This document shows, piece after piece, positions 6,280-12,559 of a stretch of 13,087 bases of DNA. The translations under genes and the position numbers were made by a program. Origin of the DNA: Clostridiales bacterium (GTDB lineage Bacteria; Bacillota; Clostridia; Oscillospirales; Acutalibacteraceae); the NCBI GenBank assembly GCA_022791355.1, contig JAAVYX010000013.1, positions 1 through 13,087 of the forward strand, given 5' to 3'. Positions within the stretch are counted from its first letter, which is position 1, and the number at the start of each line of letters is the position of its first letter. Below the pieces are notes generated by a model. That model searched no databases, was not told the origin of the DNA, and worked only from the letters and a program-made list of their open reading frames with translations.

Positions 6280-6912
6280 TCGCTGCATGGAAATAGAAAG
6301 GGCTGGAATAAGAGACGGCCGCTCACTTACGGCTATTCATGAGCGCCGTTCGATTTATAAGTGGCATAAAGTCGTAAAAGTGTTGCAGTAAAAAACATTT
6401 TTATTATCGGGTCCCACTTGGAAATAAAAATACCATGTCGATATATCCTGCTAACGGCTTTAAATCGATTGGCGCAACGGCAATCTATAAAAAGAGGCAA
6501 AAGTGCGTTTTTTACGTTTTCATTTTCACGGAACCGCTGTTTATGTTAGCCCTCTGTCCAGTATCACCGTGTATCCCCCTGTTCCTTTTTTCTTATGGCG
6601 ACGCCCTTGAGAGCCGGAAGCGGCAGGCGCAGTACTTCGAAACTATAACGGACGCGTCGATCGCATATCTGCGCCGTTAAGAATATATCAACGACGATAT
6701 GAAAGATAAGTTAAAGGAAAAATTCTGTACAAGTTTCTCTCCTACAGGTAACAGGCAATCAAGAAAACCAAATCGGCAGACTGCTTTCGCCCTCCGTTAA
6801 ATAAGGGGGTATGCTATACGGTAGAGGGCCCTGATTATAGCGGCTTGCGGAAATATTTTCATATAAAGATAGTTTCACCCTTAAAAACAGCGCTCTAAAC
6901 TGTAACAGGCAT
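6280..6912. other. Gene-poor decayed region
   Basis: About 630 nt carry no convincing gene on either strand. Short plus-strand frames (for example 6435-6680) have protein-like pieces such as SRKRQAQYFETITDASIAYL, followed after a stop by NDDMKDKLKEKF in the same reading frame. They lack a good ribosome binding site and I recognise no family. The most likely explanation is the debris of former genes between cysK and the nrd/superoxide reductase genes. Confidence 0.4.
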
Positions 6913-6950
6913 AAAAAAGACGAGCAAAAAGCGATTCCTTTTCACTCGTC
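6913..6950 (-). terminator. Rho-independent terminator after the superoxide reductase gene
   Basis: On the minus strand GACGAG and CTCGTC (6950-6945 with 6924-6919) close a hairpin with an inner AAAAG/CTTTT helix, and TTTTTT (6918-6913) follows. It is about 110 nt beyond the stop. A second inverted repeat, TTCAACA/TGTTGAA (6954-6970), lies just before it. Confidence 0.7.
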
Positions 6951-7062
6951 CTTTTCAACACCCTGTTGAACAAACTGTCATCCGTTCGTTGGTTGACACC
7001 GTTTTATGAGCGGCCGCCTTATCGGGACGGCCGTTATGGGGAACGAATTTATCCCCAATTGC

Positions 7063-7425
7063 TCAGGCCTTCCAAAGGCCATGCAGGTTACAGTAGGCGT
7101 AGACGGCCTTTACCTGCTCGCCAGGCAAGAGCGCAAAATCAGCCCGAGGCGGCCGGCCCGGGTCCAGATACCGGATAGCGGCCCCCCGGTCGGTTTCCAG
7201 AACTACCCACTGAATCCAGTGCTTTTCTTCCATGGGATGCTCGGTCTGTCCTACCGAAACGCTTACGCGCTCGGCCTGCTCCGCCAGGCGTACCGGCAGG
7301 TGCTTTTCCTGGGCCGCGTCCACTTGACCGGGGATCAGCTCCCGCATTCCCGCCTTAGAGCAGGCGGCGCTCTCGGTCAGAAAGAGGGCGACCCCTTCTC
7401 CCTGCCCGCATACGTAAAATTTCAC
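7063..7425 (-). CDS. Superoxide reductase (desulfoferrodoxin family) with degenerate N-terminal iron site
   Basis: This 120-aa protein reduces superoxide to hydrogen peroxide without making oxygen, the usual anaerobe strategy. All ligands of the catalytic Fe(His)4Cys centre are present: His42 (with Glu40 and Lys41 in EKHLPV), His63 and His69 (HPMEEKH), Cys112 and His115 (YCNLHGLWKA). The N-terminal desulforedoxin domain, which normally holds a second iron with CxxC and CC, is degenerate: only Cys6 and Cys22 remain. The start is GTG at 7425, with AAGGAG 8 nt upstream, giving the family N-terminus MKFYVC. The frame can be extended upstream, but not with support. It lies 80 nt downstream of nrdG in the same direction and ends before the terminator at 6913-6950, so it is probably in the nrd transcript. 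I infer protection of the oxygen-labile radical enzymes. Confidence 0.88.
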   Translation of the reverse strand: MKFYVCGQGEGVALFLTESAACSKAGMRELIPGQVDAAQEKHLPVRLAEQAERVSVSVGQTEHPMEEKHWIQWVVLETDRGAAIRYLDPGRPPRADFALLPGEQVKAVYAYCNLHGLWKA

Positions 7426-7505
7426 AGCGCATTTCTCCTTTTCGATTGTTCTGCTGTTTAGCATGCGCTTACCGAACAGAATTATACGCGGCGGGAAGGC
7501 AAAGC

Positions 7506-8036
7506 CTATTCGGTCTGCGCGTCCCATAGGACGGCCTCGCCCTTTTCCAGAGTGGCGGGCATATCAAGCAGACGCTGGTTGGAGGAGCCTCGAAAGCGCA
7601 GGGAAATATCCTTCCGCTCCTCTATAAACGGACCGTCCACCAGCACGTCCAGTTGCGAGAGCAACCGGTCGGTAACCTCGCACCGCCAGGGGCTGTCCTG
7701 CAACAGCTCGGGTTCCAGTGCCGAGCCGGTAAAGCACCAAATACTTTTCTCCGGAAACCGCTGCCGCACCCTCTTTAAAAAGGGAAGCAGAACCCGTTGG
7801 TTGTCCGGCTCGAAGGGTTCGCCGCCTAGTAAGGTAAGGCCGTTTATGTAGGACGGGGCCAAAGCGGCCAGCAGCTCCTCCTCGGTTTCGGCGGTGAAGG
7901 GATGGCCGTAGGTAAAGCTCCAAGTTTCGGCGTTGAAGCAGTTTTTACACCGGTGGGTGCAGCCGGACACAAAAAGAGAGACCCGCACGCCCAAACCGTT
8001 AGCCACGTCATTTTTTTTGATTTCTCCATAATACAT
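7506..8036 (-). CDS. nrdG: Anaerobic ribonucleotide reductase-activating protein (radical SAM)
   Basis: This 176-aa radical-SAM protein binds a [4Fe-4S] cluster through Cys26, Cys30 and Cys33 (CTHRCKNC), cleaves S-adenosylmethionine and puts the glycyl radical on NrdD. Further family marks are the opening MYYGEIKKNDVANGLGVRVS, the SAM-binding GGEPFEP (71-77), VDGPF (133-137) and FRGSSNQR (148-155). The ATG at 8036 is chosen because it matches the family N-terminus and has GGAAAGG upstream. The frame stays open further upstream, but that part would be non-homologous and runs into repeat DNA. nrdG is normally directly beside nrdD, whereas here 533 nt of hairpin-rich DNA separate them. Confidence 0.95.
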   Translation of the reverse strand: MYYGEIKKNDVANGLGVRVSLFVSGCTHRCKNCFNAETWSFTYGHPFTAETEEELLAALAPSYINGLTLLGGEPFEPDNQRVLLPFLKRVRQRFPEKSIWCFTGSALEPELLQDSPWRCEVTDRLLSQLDVLVDGPFIEERKDISLRFRGSSNQRLLDMPATLEKGEAVLWDAQTE

Positions 8037-8097
8037 ACGTATTCGACCTTTCCGAAAACAAGCATCCGGTCGCGAAACGGCGGCCGGATGCAGATGG

Positions 8098-8155
8098 TAT
8101 ACGCTATGCGTAAATTTTTGTGCGGAGGGGATCGATGCCCCGAACGAAAATCTAT
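8098..8155 (+). repeat. Hairpin repeat unit, copy 2
   Basis: The unit begins with the TACGC/GCGTA hairpin (8100-8104 with 8108-8112), continues with the spacer AAATTTTTGTG, then GGGG/CCCC (8127-8130 with 8138-8141), and ends in GAACGAAAATC. It is the same arrangement as copy 1 at 660-715, read on the opposite strand. Relative to the nrd genes it is antisense. Confidence 0.75.
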
Positions 8156-8214
8156 GCTTTGACGTGCAAAGCAAAATTTTTGTGAAGCCCTCGATGGGCT
8201 GAGCGAAAACCTAT
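8153..8214 (+). repeat. Hairpin repeat unit, copy 3
   Basis: Directly in tandem with copy 2. The first stem is TGCTTTG/CAAAGCA (8155-8161 with 8167-8173), the spacer is AAATTTTTGTG, the second stem is AGCCC/GGGCT (8186-8190 with 8196-8200), and the tail is GAGCGAAAACC. Stem sequences differ from copies 1 and 2 but pairing is kept. Confidence 0.7.
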
Positions 8215-8443
8215 CATAATGAAGGTTTTCGCCCGCCTTTTTTAATAGGCGGTAGGGTCGAGGGGCAAAGCTCCCGTCTCGTCCCGCAGGACGCGAAATC
8301 TTTAGAAACGCGAGGCGCAGGGTAGCCAAAACCTTCCAAAGGAGGGGTTTGGCATGAACTCTCGCTCGGGGTTACCCAATGCGGCGCTGGGCGACGCATA
8401 AGCAGTTTTCGCTTATGGATTTTCGTTCGTCGCTTCCCAGGCC
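8203..8443. repeat. Dense hairpin cluster between nrdG and nrdD
   Basis: Successive stems are visible: GCGAAAACC/GGTTTTCGC (8203-8211 with 8224-8232); CCGCC/GGCGG (8233-8237 with 8248-8252); CGTCC-CGCA-GGACG near 8280-8293; and a multi-branch unit closed by CGCA-GGGTA (8316-8324) with TACCC-AA-TGCG (8373-8383). The multi-branch unit encloses a 12-position stem with one mismatch (8326-8337 with 8341-8352). Last comes a long interrupted hairpin: CTGGG, CGACG and CATAAGC (8387-8403) pair with GCTTATG, CGTCG and CCCAG (8411-8440). The minus-strand segment GAACGAAAATC at 8428-8418 repeats the tail of the repeat units in the opposite orientation. No protein-coding frame with a ribosome binding site is present. 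I recognise no known RNA family. Confidence 0.6.
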
Positions 8444-8537
8444 GGGCCGTCTTGTAGAGATCTGACCAAAGGGCCGACCGGGACGCAAGCATGTAAGGCG
8501 TTAGAACCCCTCGCATGAATCTGCGCAGAGCATATAG

Positions 8538-8561
8538 AAAAAACGCCGCTCGTCCAGGCGC
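8538..8561 (-). terminator. Weak terminator after nrdD
   Basis: On the minus strand GCGCC pairs with GGCGT (8561-8557 with 8547-8543, one G-T pair) around a 9-nt loop and TTTTTT follows (8543-8538). It lies only 10 nt beyond the nrdD stop. The short stem suggests partial termination, which could lower expression of nrdG and superoxide reductase relative to nrdD. Confidence 0.45.
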
Positions 8562-8569
8562 TCCCGCTT

Positions 8570-10747
8570 TTACAAATGCAACACCCGCTCCTTAATCTCC
8601 TGCGTACGCCCCTGATTCCAAAACTGGGTGCCGATATAGCCGCAGGTGCGGCGGGCGACATTCATCTGGGTCTGATCCCGGTTGCCGCACTTGGGACACT
8701 CCCAAATCAGCTTGCCATCCTCGTCGTTGACGATGGCAATCTCCCCGTCGAAACCGCAGGCCTGGCAATAATCGCTCTTGGTGTTCAGCTCGGCGTACAT
8801 AATATTATCATAGATAAACTTCATGACCTGCAAAACCCCTTCCAGGTTCTGCTGCATATTGGGCACCTCCACATAACTGATGGCGCCGCCCGGAGACAGC
8901 GCCTGGAACTTGGACTCCAAGGCCAGCTTGTCAAAGGCGTTGATCTCCTCGGTCACATGGACGTGATAGCTGTTGGTGATATAGCTGCGGTCTGTAACCC
9001 CCTCGATCACGCCAAAACGCTTTTGCAGGCATTTGGCAAACCGATAGGTGGTACTCTCCAAAGGCGTGCCATAGAGGCTGTAATCGATAATCTCGGCCTG
9101 CTTCCACTTGGCGGTATACTCGTTGAGCTTACGCATAACCGCCAAGCCGAAAGCCTCTCCCTCGGGCTCGGTGAGTTTTTTGCCGGTCATACTGTAGACG
9201 CATTCCCAGAGGCCGGCGTAACCCAAGGAGAGGGTGGAGTAGCCGCCGTGGAGCAGCTTATCGATGGTCTCTCCCTTGGGGAGCCGGGCCAGGGCTCCAT
9301 ACTGCCAGAGGATAGGGGCGGCGTCGGACAGAGTGCCGGTAAGCCGTTCGTGCCGGCACTGGAGAGCGCGATGGCAAAGCTCCATACGCTCGTCAAAAAC
9401 CTGCCAGAAAGCGTCCATATCCCCTTTGGCCGATAGACCGACGTCCACCAGATTGACCGTGACCACCCCCTGGTTGAAGCGGCCGTAGTATTTAGGTCTG
9501 CCCTTCCCGTCCACATAGGGGGTCAGGAAGCTGCGGCAGCCCATACAGGTGTAGCACTGGCCTTCCCCATTTTGATCTACCTTGAGCCGGCGCATGATCT
9601 TTTCCGAGATATAGTCGGGCACCAGCCGTTTGGCCGTGCATTTGGCGGCCAGCTTGGTCAAGGCGTAATAGGGCGAGTCGGGATGGATATTGTCTTCCTC
9701 GAGCACATAGATGAGTTTGGGGAAAGCCGGGGTGATCCAGACCCCCTCCTCGTTCTTCACGCCCTCGTACCGCTGCTTTAGGGTCTCCTCGATAATCAGG
9801 GCCAAATCCCGCTTTTCCTGTTCGTTCCTAGCCTCGCCCAGATACATGAAAACCGTGACGAAGGGGGCCTGACCGTTGGTGGTCATGAGGGTGACGACTT
9901 GATACTGGATGGTCTGCACGCCCCGCTTGATTTCGTCCAGCAGACGTCTTTCCACAATGTCGGAGAGCAAACTTTCGTCCGCCGCGCCGCCTATGGCCGC
10001 GGCCTCCTCCTCCACCTGCCGGCGAATCTTTTCCCGGGACACCTGCACAAAGGGCGCCAGATGGGCTAAACTGATGCTCTGGCCGCCGTACTGGCTGGAA
10101 GCCACCTGGGCGATAATCTGGGTGGCGATATTACAGGCAGTAGAGAAGCTGTGAGGCTTCTCGATCAGGGTGCCGCTGATGACCGTACCGTTTTGGAGCA
10201 TATCCTCTAAGTTGACAAGGTCGCAGTTGTGCATGTGCTGGGCGTAATAATCCATATCATGGAAATGGATGATGCCCTGCCGGTGAGCGTCCACAATATC
10301 GGGGGGCAGCAGCAGCCGTTCGGTGATATCCTTGCTGACTTCGCCGGCCATATAGTCCCGCTGGACGCTGTTGACCGTGGGATTCTTATTGGAATTCTCC
10401 TGCTTGACCTCTTCATTGTTGCACTCGATGAGACTTAAAATCTGGTTGTCGGTGGTATTGGATCTACGAACCAGCGACCGGGTATAGCGATATCGAATAT
10501 AGCGTTTGGCCACCTCAAAGGCTTTTTCCTCCATGAGAGCGTTTTCCACCAGGTCCTGGATTTCCTCCACCGACATAGCCCTGTTCATCTTCTCACAGTC
10601 CCGCTCCACCTGATCAGCGATGGCCCGGATCTGCTGGGGGGTCAGCTCCTTGGTGTGCTCGTCCGCGTCGTTGGCCTTGGTGATAGCCGTTATAATTTTG
10701 GAAATGTCGAATACCGCTTCCGAGCCGTTTCGCTTGATAATTTTCAT
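8570..10747 (-). CDS. nrdD: Anaerobic (class III) ribonucleoside-triphosphate reductase
   Basis: This 725-aa glycyl-radical enzyme reduces ribonucleoside triphosphates to deoxyribonucleotides in the absence of oxygen. An ATP-cone allosteric domain occupies residues 1-95 (MKIIKRNGSEAVFDISKI). The catalytic barrel includes HNCDLVNLEDML around Cys175 and the cysteine-rich loop QCYTCMGCRSFL (Cys398, Cys401, Cys404), in the region where the thiyl-radical cysteine is expected. The C-terminal zinc site uses Cys661, Cys664, Cys684 and Cys687 (CQACG and CPKCG). The glycyl-radical site is Gly703 in RRTCGYIGTQFW. The length fits the family. The ATG at 10747 has AGAAGG 8 nt upstream. It is oriented with nrdG and the superoxide reductase gene downstream and is divergent from a Crp/Fnr regulator gene. 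The leader from the candidate promoter is about 170 nt. Confidence 0.97.
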   Translation of the reverse strand: MKIIKRNGSEAVFDISKIITAITKANDADEHTKELTPQQIRAIADQVERDCEKMNRAMSVEEIQDLVENALMEEKAFEVAKRYIRYRYTRSLVRRSNTTDNQILSLIECNNEEVKQENSNKNPTVNSVQRDYMAGEVSKDITERLLLPPDIVDAHRQGIIHFHDMDYYAQHMHNCDLVNLEDMLQNGTVISGTLIEKPHSFSTACNIATQIIAQVASSQYGGQSISLAHLAPFVQVSREKIRRQVEEEAAAIGGAADESLLSDIVERRLLDEIKRGVQTIQYQVVTLMTTNGQAPFVTVFMYLGEARNEQEKRDLALIIEETLKQRYEGVKNEEGVWITPAFPKLIYVLEEDNIHPDSPYYALTKLAAKCTAKRLVPDYISEKIMRRLKVDQNGEGQCYTCMGCRSFLTPYVDGKGRPKYYGRFNQGVVTVNLVDVGLSAKGDMDAFWQVFDERMELCHRALQCRHERLTGTLSDAAPILWQYGALARLPKGETIDKLLHGGYSTLSLGYAGLWECVYSMTGKKLTEPEGEAFGLAVMRKLNEYTAKWKQAEIIDYSLYGTPLESTTYRFAKCLQKRFGVIEGVTDRSYITNSYHVHVTEEINAFDKLALESKFQALSPGGAISYVEVPNMQQNLEGVLQVMKFIYDNIMYAELNTKSDYCQACGFDGEIAIVNDEDGKLIWECPKCGNRDQTQMNVARRTCGYIGTQFWNQGRTQEIKERVLHL

Positions 10748-10925
10748 AGCTTATACCTTCTCTTTCCGTGCCGCGCCCACATTTCTAATGCCTTTTCTTA
10801 TCTTTTAGATAGGGAATATTTTGTCCAAATCCCCTTTACCGGGAGTCCGCGCCGCATATGGCAAAATTGCCCGCCGCCCTGTCCGAGGACTTGAGGCGCG
10901 TGTTCCCTACCGATGGCTTTACCAT

Positions 10926-10955
10926 ATCATACTTTTTCCCGCTCTGCTGTTGCAA
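10926..10955 (-). promoter_or_regulatory. Candidate promoter of nrdD
   Basis: On the minus strand TTGCAA (10955-10950) is followed by 18 nt and TATGAT (10931-10926). The -35 hexamer is self-complementary and is the same one used by the divergent regulator promoter. A weaker TTGGAC-based promoter nearer to nrdD, around 10800-10830, cannot be excluded. Confidence 0.5.
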
Positions 10956-10963
10956 TTGCAACA
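10948..10963. promoter_or_regulatory. Perfect 16-bp palindrome, likely operator
   Basis: TGTTGCAATTGCAACA is perfectly self-complementary, about the size of a dimeric Crp/Fnr site. It covers the -35 hexamer of both divergent promoters, a repressor-type position. It differs from the Fnr consensus TTGAT-N4-ATCAA. Binding by the adjacent regulator is inference. Confidence 0.65.
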
Positions 10964-10978
10964 TCCAGGCAATATAAT
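10950..10978 (+). promoter_or_regulatory. Promoter of the Crp/Fnr-family gene
   Basis: TTGCAA (10950-10955), a 17-nt spacer and a perfect TATAAT (10973-10978). Transcription would begin near 10985, giving a leader of about 45 nt. The -35 lies inside the palindrome. Confidence 0.75.
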
Positions 10979-11029
10979 ACAATATATTGGGTAAGAAATC
11001 AAGAGCGAATCCATATAGAGGTGTTAGAA

Positions 11030-11656
11030 ATGGAAATTTACACGCTTTTCGACGGCGTTGCCCCCCAGGAAAGAAAGCGGATGATGGACTGTTTCCAGCC
11101 TGTTTCCAAGCGATTTAAGGCGGGCGAAACGGTCATGTCCTTCGCTGGCGCGATGCAGAAAATCGGGGTGATGATGGCCGGGCGGGCCCATCTGTCCTGC
11201 GTGGATGAAAACGGCCGGGAAAGCCGGCTGGAGCAGCTCTCAAAAAACGACGTGTTTGGCGATATGTTCACATTGCCTTTAGAACGCCTGTCCTATTTCG
11301 TGACGGCTGAAACAGCCTGCGAGGTTCTTTTTATCGATTATGTCCACGTCGTCAAGCGGTGCGAACGGGCCTGCGCCTACCATAGTCAGCTGGTGCACAA
11401 CCTGTTTCAGATGGTAGCCCGCAAGTCCCAGGCCCAGACCATGCATGTGAGCGTGCTCAGTCAGCGGACGGTACGTCAAAAGTTGATGACCTACTTTGAG
11501 CTGCTCTGCCGGCACACGTCCGGCCGGCTGCCCATGTCCTACAGCGCTCTGGCCGCTTATTTGAGTATCGACCGCAGCGCCATGATGCGGGAGATCGGCA
11601 AGATGAAGGATGAGGGCCTTGTGCGCATAGAGGGTCGGGAGGTCATACTGCCATAA
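11030..11656 (+). CDS. Crp/Fnr-family transcriptional regulator
   Basis: This 208-aa protein has an N-terminal cyclic-nucleotide-binding-like beta-roll (about residues 10-120, with RFKAGETVMSFAGAMQKIGVMMAGRA and a GDMFTLPL segment). A long dimerisation helix follows (about 118-160), then a winged helix-turn-helix near 165-205 (SYSALAAYLSIDRSAMMREI, then GLVRIEGREVIL). The ATG at 11030 is chosen because GAGGTG lies just upstream. The frame is open 39 codons further, but those codons overlap the promoter. The cAMP-binding motif of Crp is not evident, and the cysteines (22, 57, 97, 111, 115, 160) do not form the Fnr N-terminal Fe-S pattern, so the signal is unknown. It is divergent from nrdD and shares a palindrome with it, which suggests control of itself and of the anaerobic nucleotide-reduction genes. 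Confidence 0.9.
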   Translation: MEIYTLFDGVAPQERKRMMDCFQPVSKRFKAGETVMSFAGAMQKIGVMMAGRAHLSCVDENGRESRLEQLSKNDVFGDMFTLPLERLSYFVTAETACEVLFIDYVHVVKRCERACAYHSQLVHNLFQMVARKSQAQTMHVSVLSQRTVRQKLMTYFELLCRHTSGRLPMSYSALAAYLSIDRSAMMREIGKMKDEGLVRIEGREVILP

Positions 11657-11682
11657 AACCATATGGCAAACCGTTTATATGC

Positions 11683-11727
11683 AAAACCGCCCCGGCCGCC
11701 TGTATAATAGGCGGCCGGGACGGTTTT
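11683..11727. terminator. Bidirectional terminator
   Basis: An 18-position stem (11683-11700 with 11710-11727) with one mismatch and a 9-nt loop has AAAA at one end and TTTT at the other. It can therefore stop transcription of the Crp/Fnr gene on the plus strand and of the lipoprotein gene on the minus strand. Confidence 0.93.
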
Positions 11728-11791
11728 ACAGGGGATGCTCCGCTGATTGGTATTATGCGATACATACAATCGCAAGACCCATCCAAATTCG

Positions 11792-12547
11792 CTATACAAT
11801 TTTCACCGTGTGCGCTTTTCGCAGTTCCTGTAATTTCTCCGCGATATCCCCATCGCGTTTTTTCTTATCCAGCCCGCCCTCTGCGTTCTGATAGTTTGCA
11901 CTGGGCAGCAAGCTTTCAAAAAACGCATTAAAATATGCGCTTCGCCGGGTTCCGGTTAATTGATAGATTTCAAAGTATTCTTCCGACGTAAGCCCTAGAG
12001 CCTCAAACGTCTTTTGTATCGGCTCCAGTTGGACCGCCTGTTCCCAATTCTCTCTTGCAGAAGCCTCTATCTGCTGTTCGTCCAGCATAATCCCCGCCTT
12101 TTTCCCTTCCAGAATGCCTATCTCCTGATTGATAAACCATTGCAGCATATCCTCGTAATTTTTGCCGTACTGATCCAGATAGGCTTTACGCTCCGCAGGG
12201 TCTGTTATAATTTGGAGATTGCGGTTGTTCGTCTGGTTGGAAAAGGCCAAACCGACCTCCACCTGTCGTTTATAAATCGGGATATCGTCCACATAGGCCG
12301 CAACTGCGTCTCCGGCTTTCGCCGCCCGCCGAAGCTCCTCGCAAAACTGCGCCTCTATTTCCGAGGTCATTGTCGGATCGCTTTCCATTGGAATAGGAAC
12401 ATCGGAACCGTCCGTGCTGCCAGCCTCCTCCGACGCTGGCGGATTCGGGGAGGTAATATTTCCCTGTGTCTCTACAGACGCGCAGCCAGCCACGCAGACG
12501 ATTAATCCCGCCAGAACTGCCGCCGCAAACGTTTTGTCGATACGCAT
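11792..12547 (-). CDS. Lipoprotein with SurA-N-like domain, no PPIase domain
   Basis: This 251-aa protein starts with a type II signal peptide whose lipobox is VAGC, with Cys22 as the lipidation site. It should be anchored to the outer face of the membrane. Residues about 30-65 are a Pro/Ser/Glu/Asp-rich linker. Residues about 70-220 resemble the chaperone domain of SurA/PrsA-type foldases: an opening like AAYVDDIPIYKRQVE, followed by charged helices. The parvulin prolyl isomerase domain that PrsA usually has next is missing. The C-terminus (LRKAHTVKIV) resembles the end of such proteins. The ATG at 12547 has AGGAGGG upstream, overlapping the stop of the preceding lectin-like gene, so the two form an operon. 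I infer a helper in folding or export of the secreted partner. The domain assignment is from pattern only. Confidence 0.8.
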   Translation of the reverse strand: MRIDKTFAAAVLAGLIVCVAGCASVETQGNITSPNPPASEEAGSTDGSDVPIPMESDPTMTSEIEAQFCEELRRAAKAGDAVAAYVDDIPIYKRQVEVGLAFSNQTNNRNLQIITDPAERKAYLDQYGKNYEDMLQWFINQEIGILEGKKAGIMLDEQQIEASARENWEQAVQLEPIQKTFEALGLTSEEYFEIYQLTGTRRSAYFNAFFESLLPSANYQNAEGGLDKKKRDGDIAEKLQELRKAHTVKIV

Positions 12548-12559
12548 TTTTCTTCCCTC

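Noticed and set aside
6435..6680. 81-codon plus-strand open frame in the gene-poor gap
   Set aside because: Only a weak purine stretch precedes it, no promoter is clear and no family is recognised. It is kept as part of the decayed-region entry rather than as a gene.
8098..8214. CRISPR array
   Set aside because: Only two tandem units, with variable stems and no unique spacers between identical repeats, and no cas genes nearby.
8576..9436. Long plus-strand open frame (286 codons) inside nrdD
   Set aside because: It is an antisense shadow of a strongly conserved gene, caused by GC-biased third positions, and no ribosome binding site or family motif was found.
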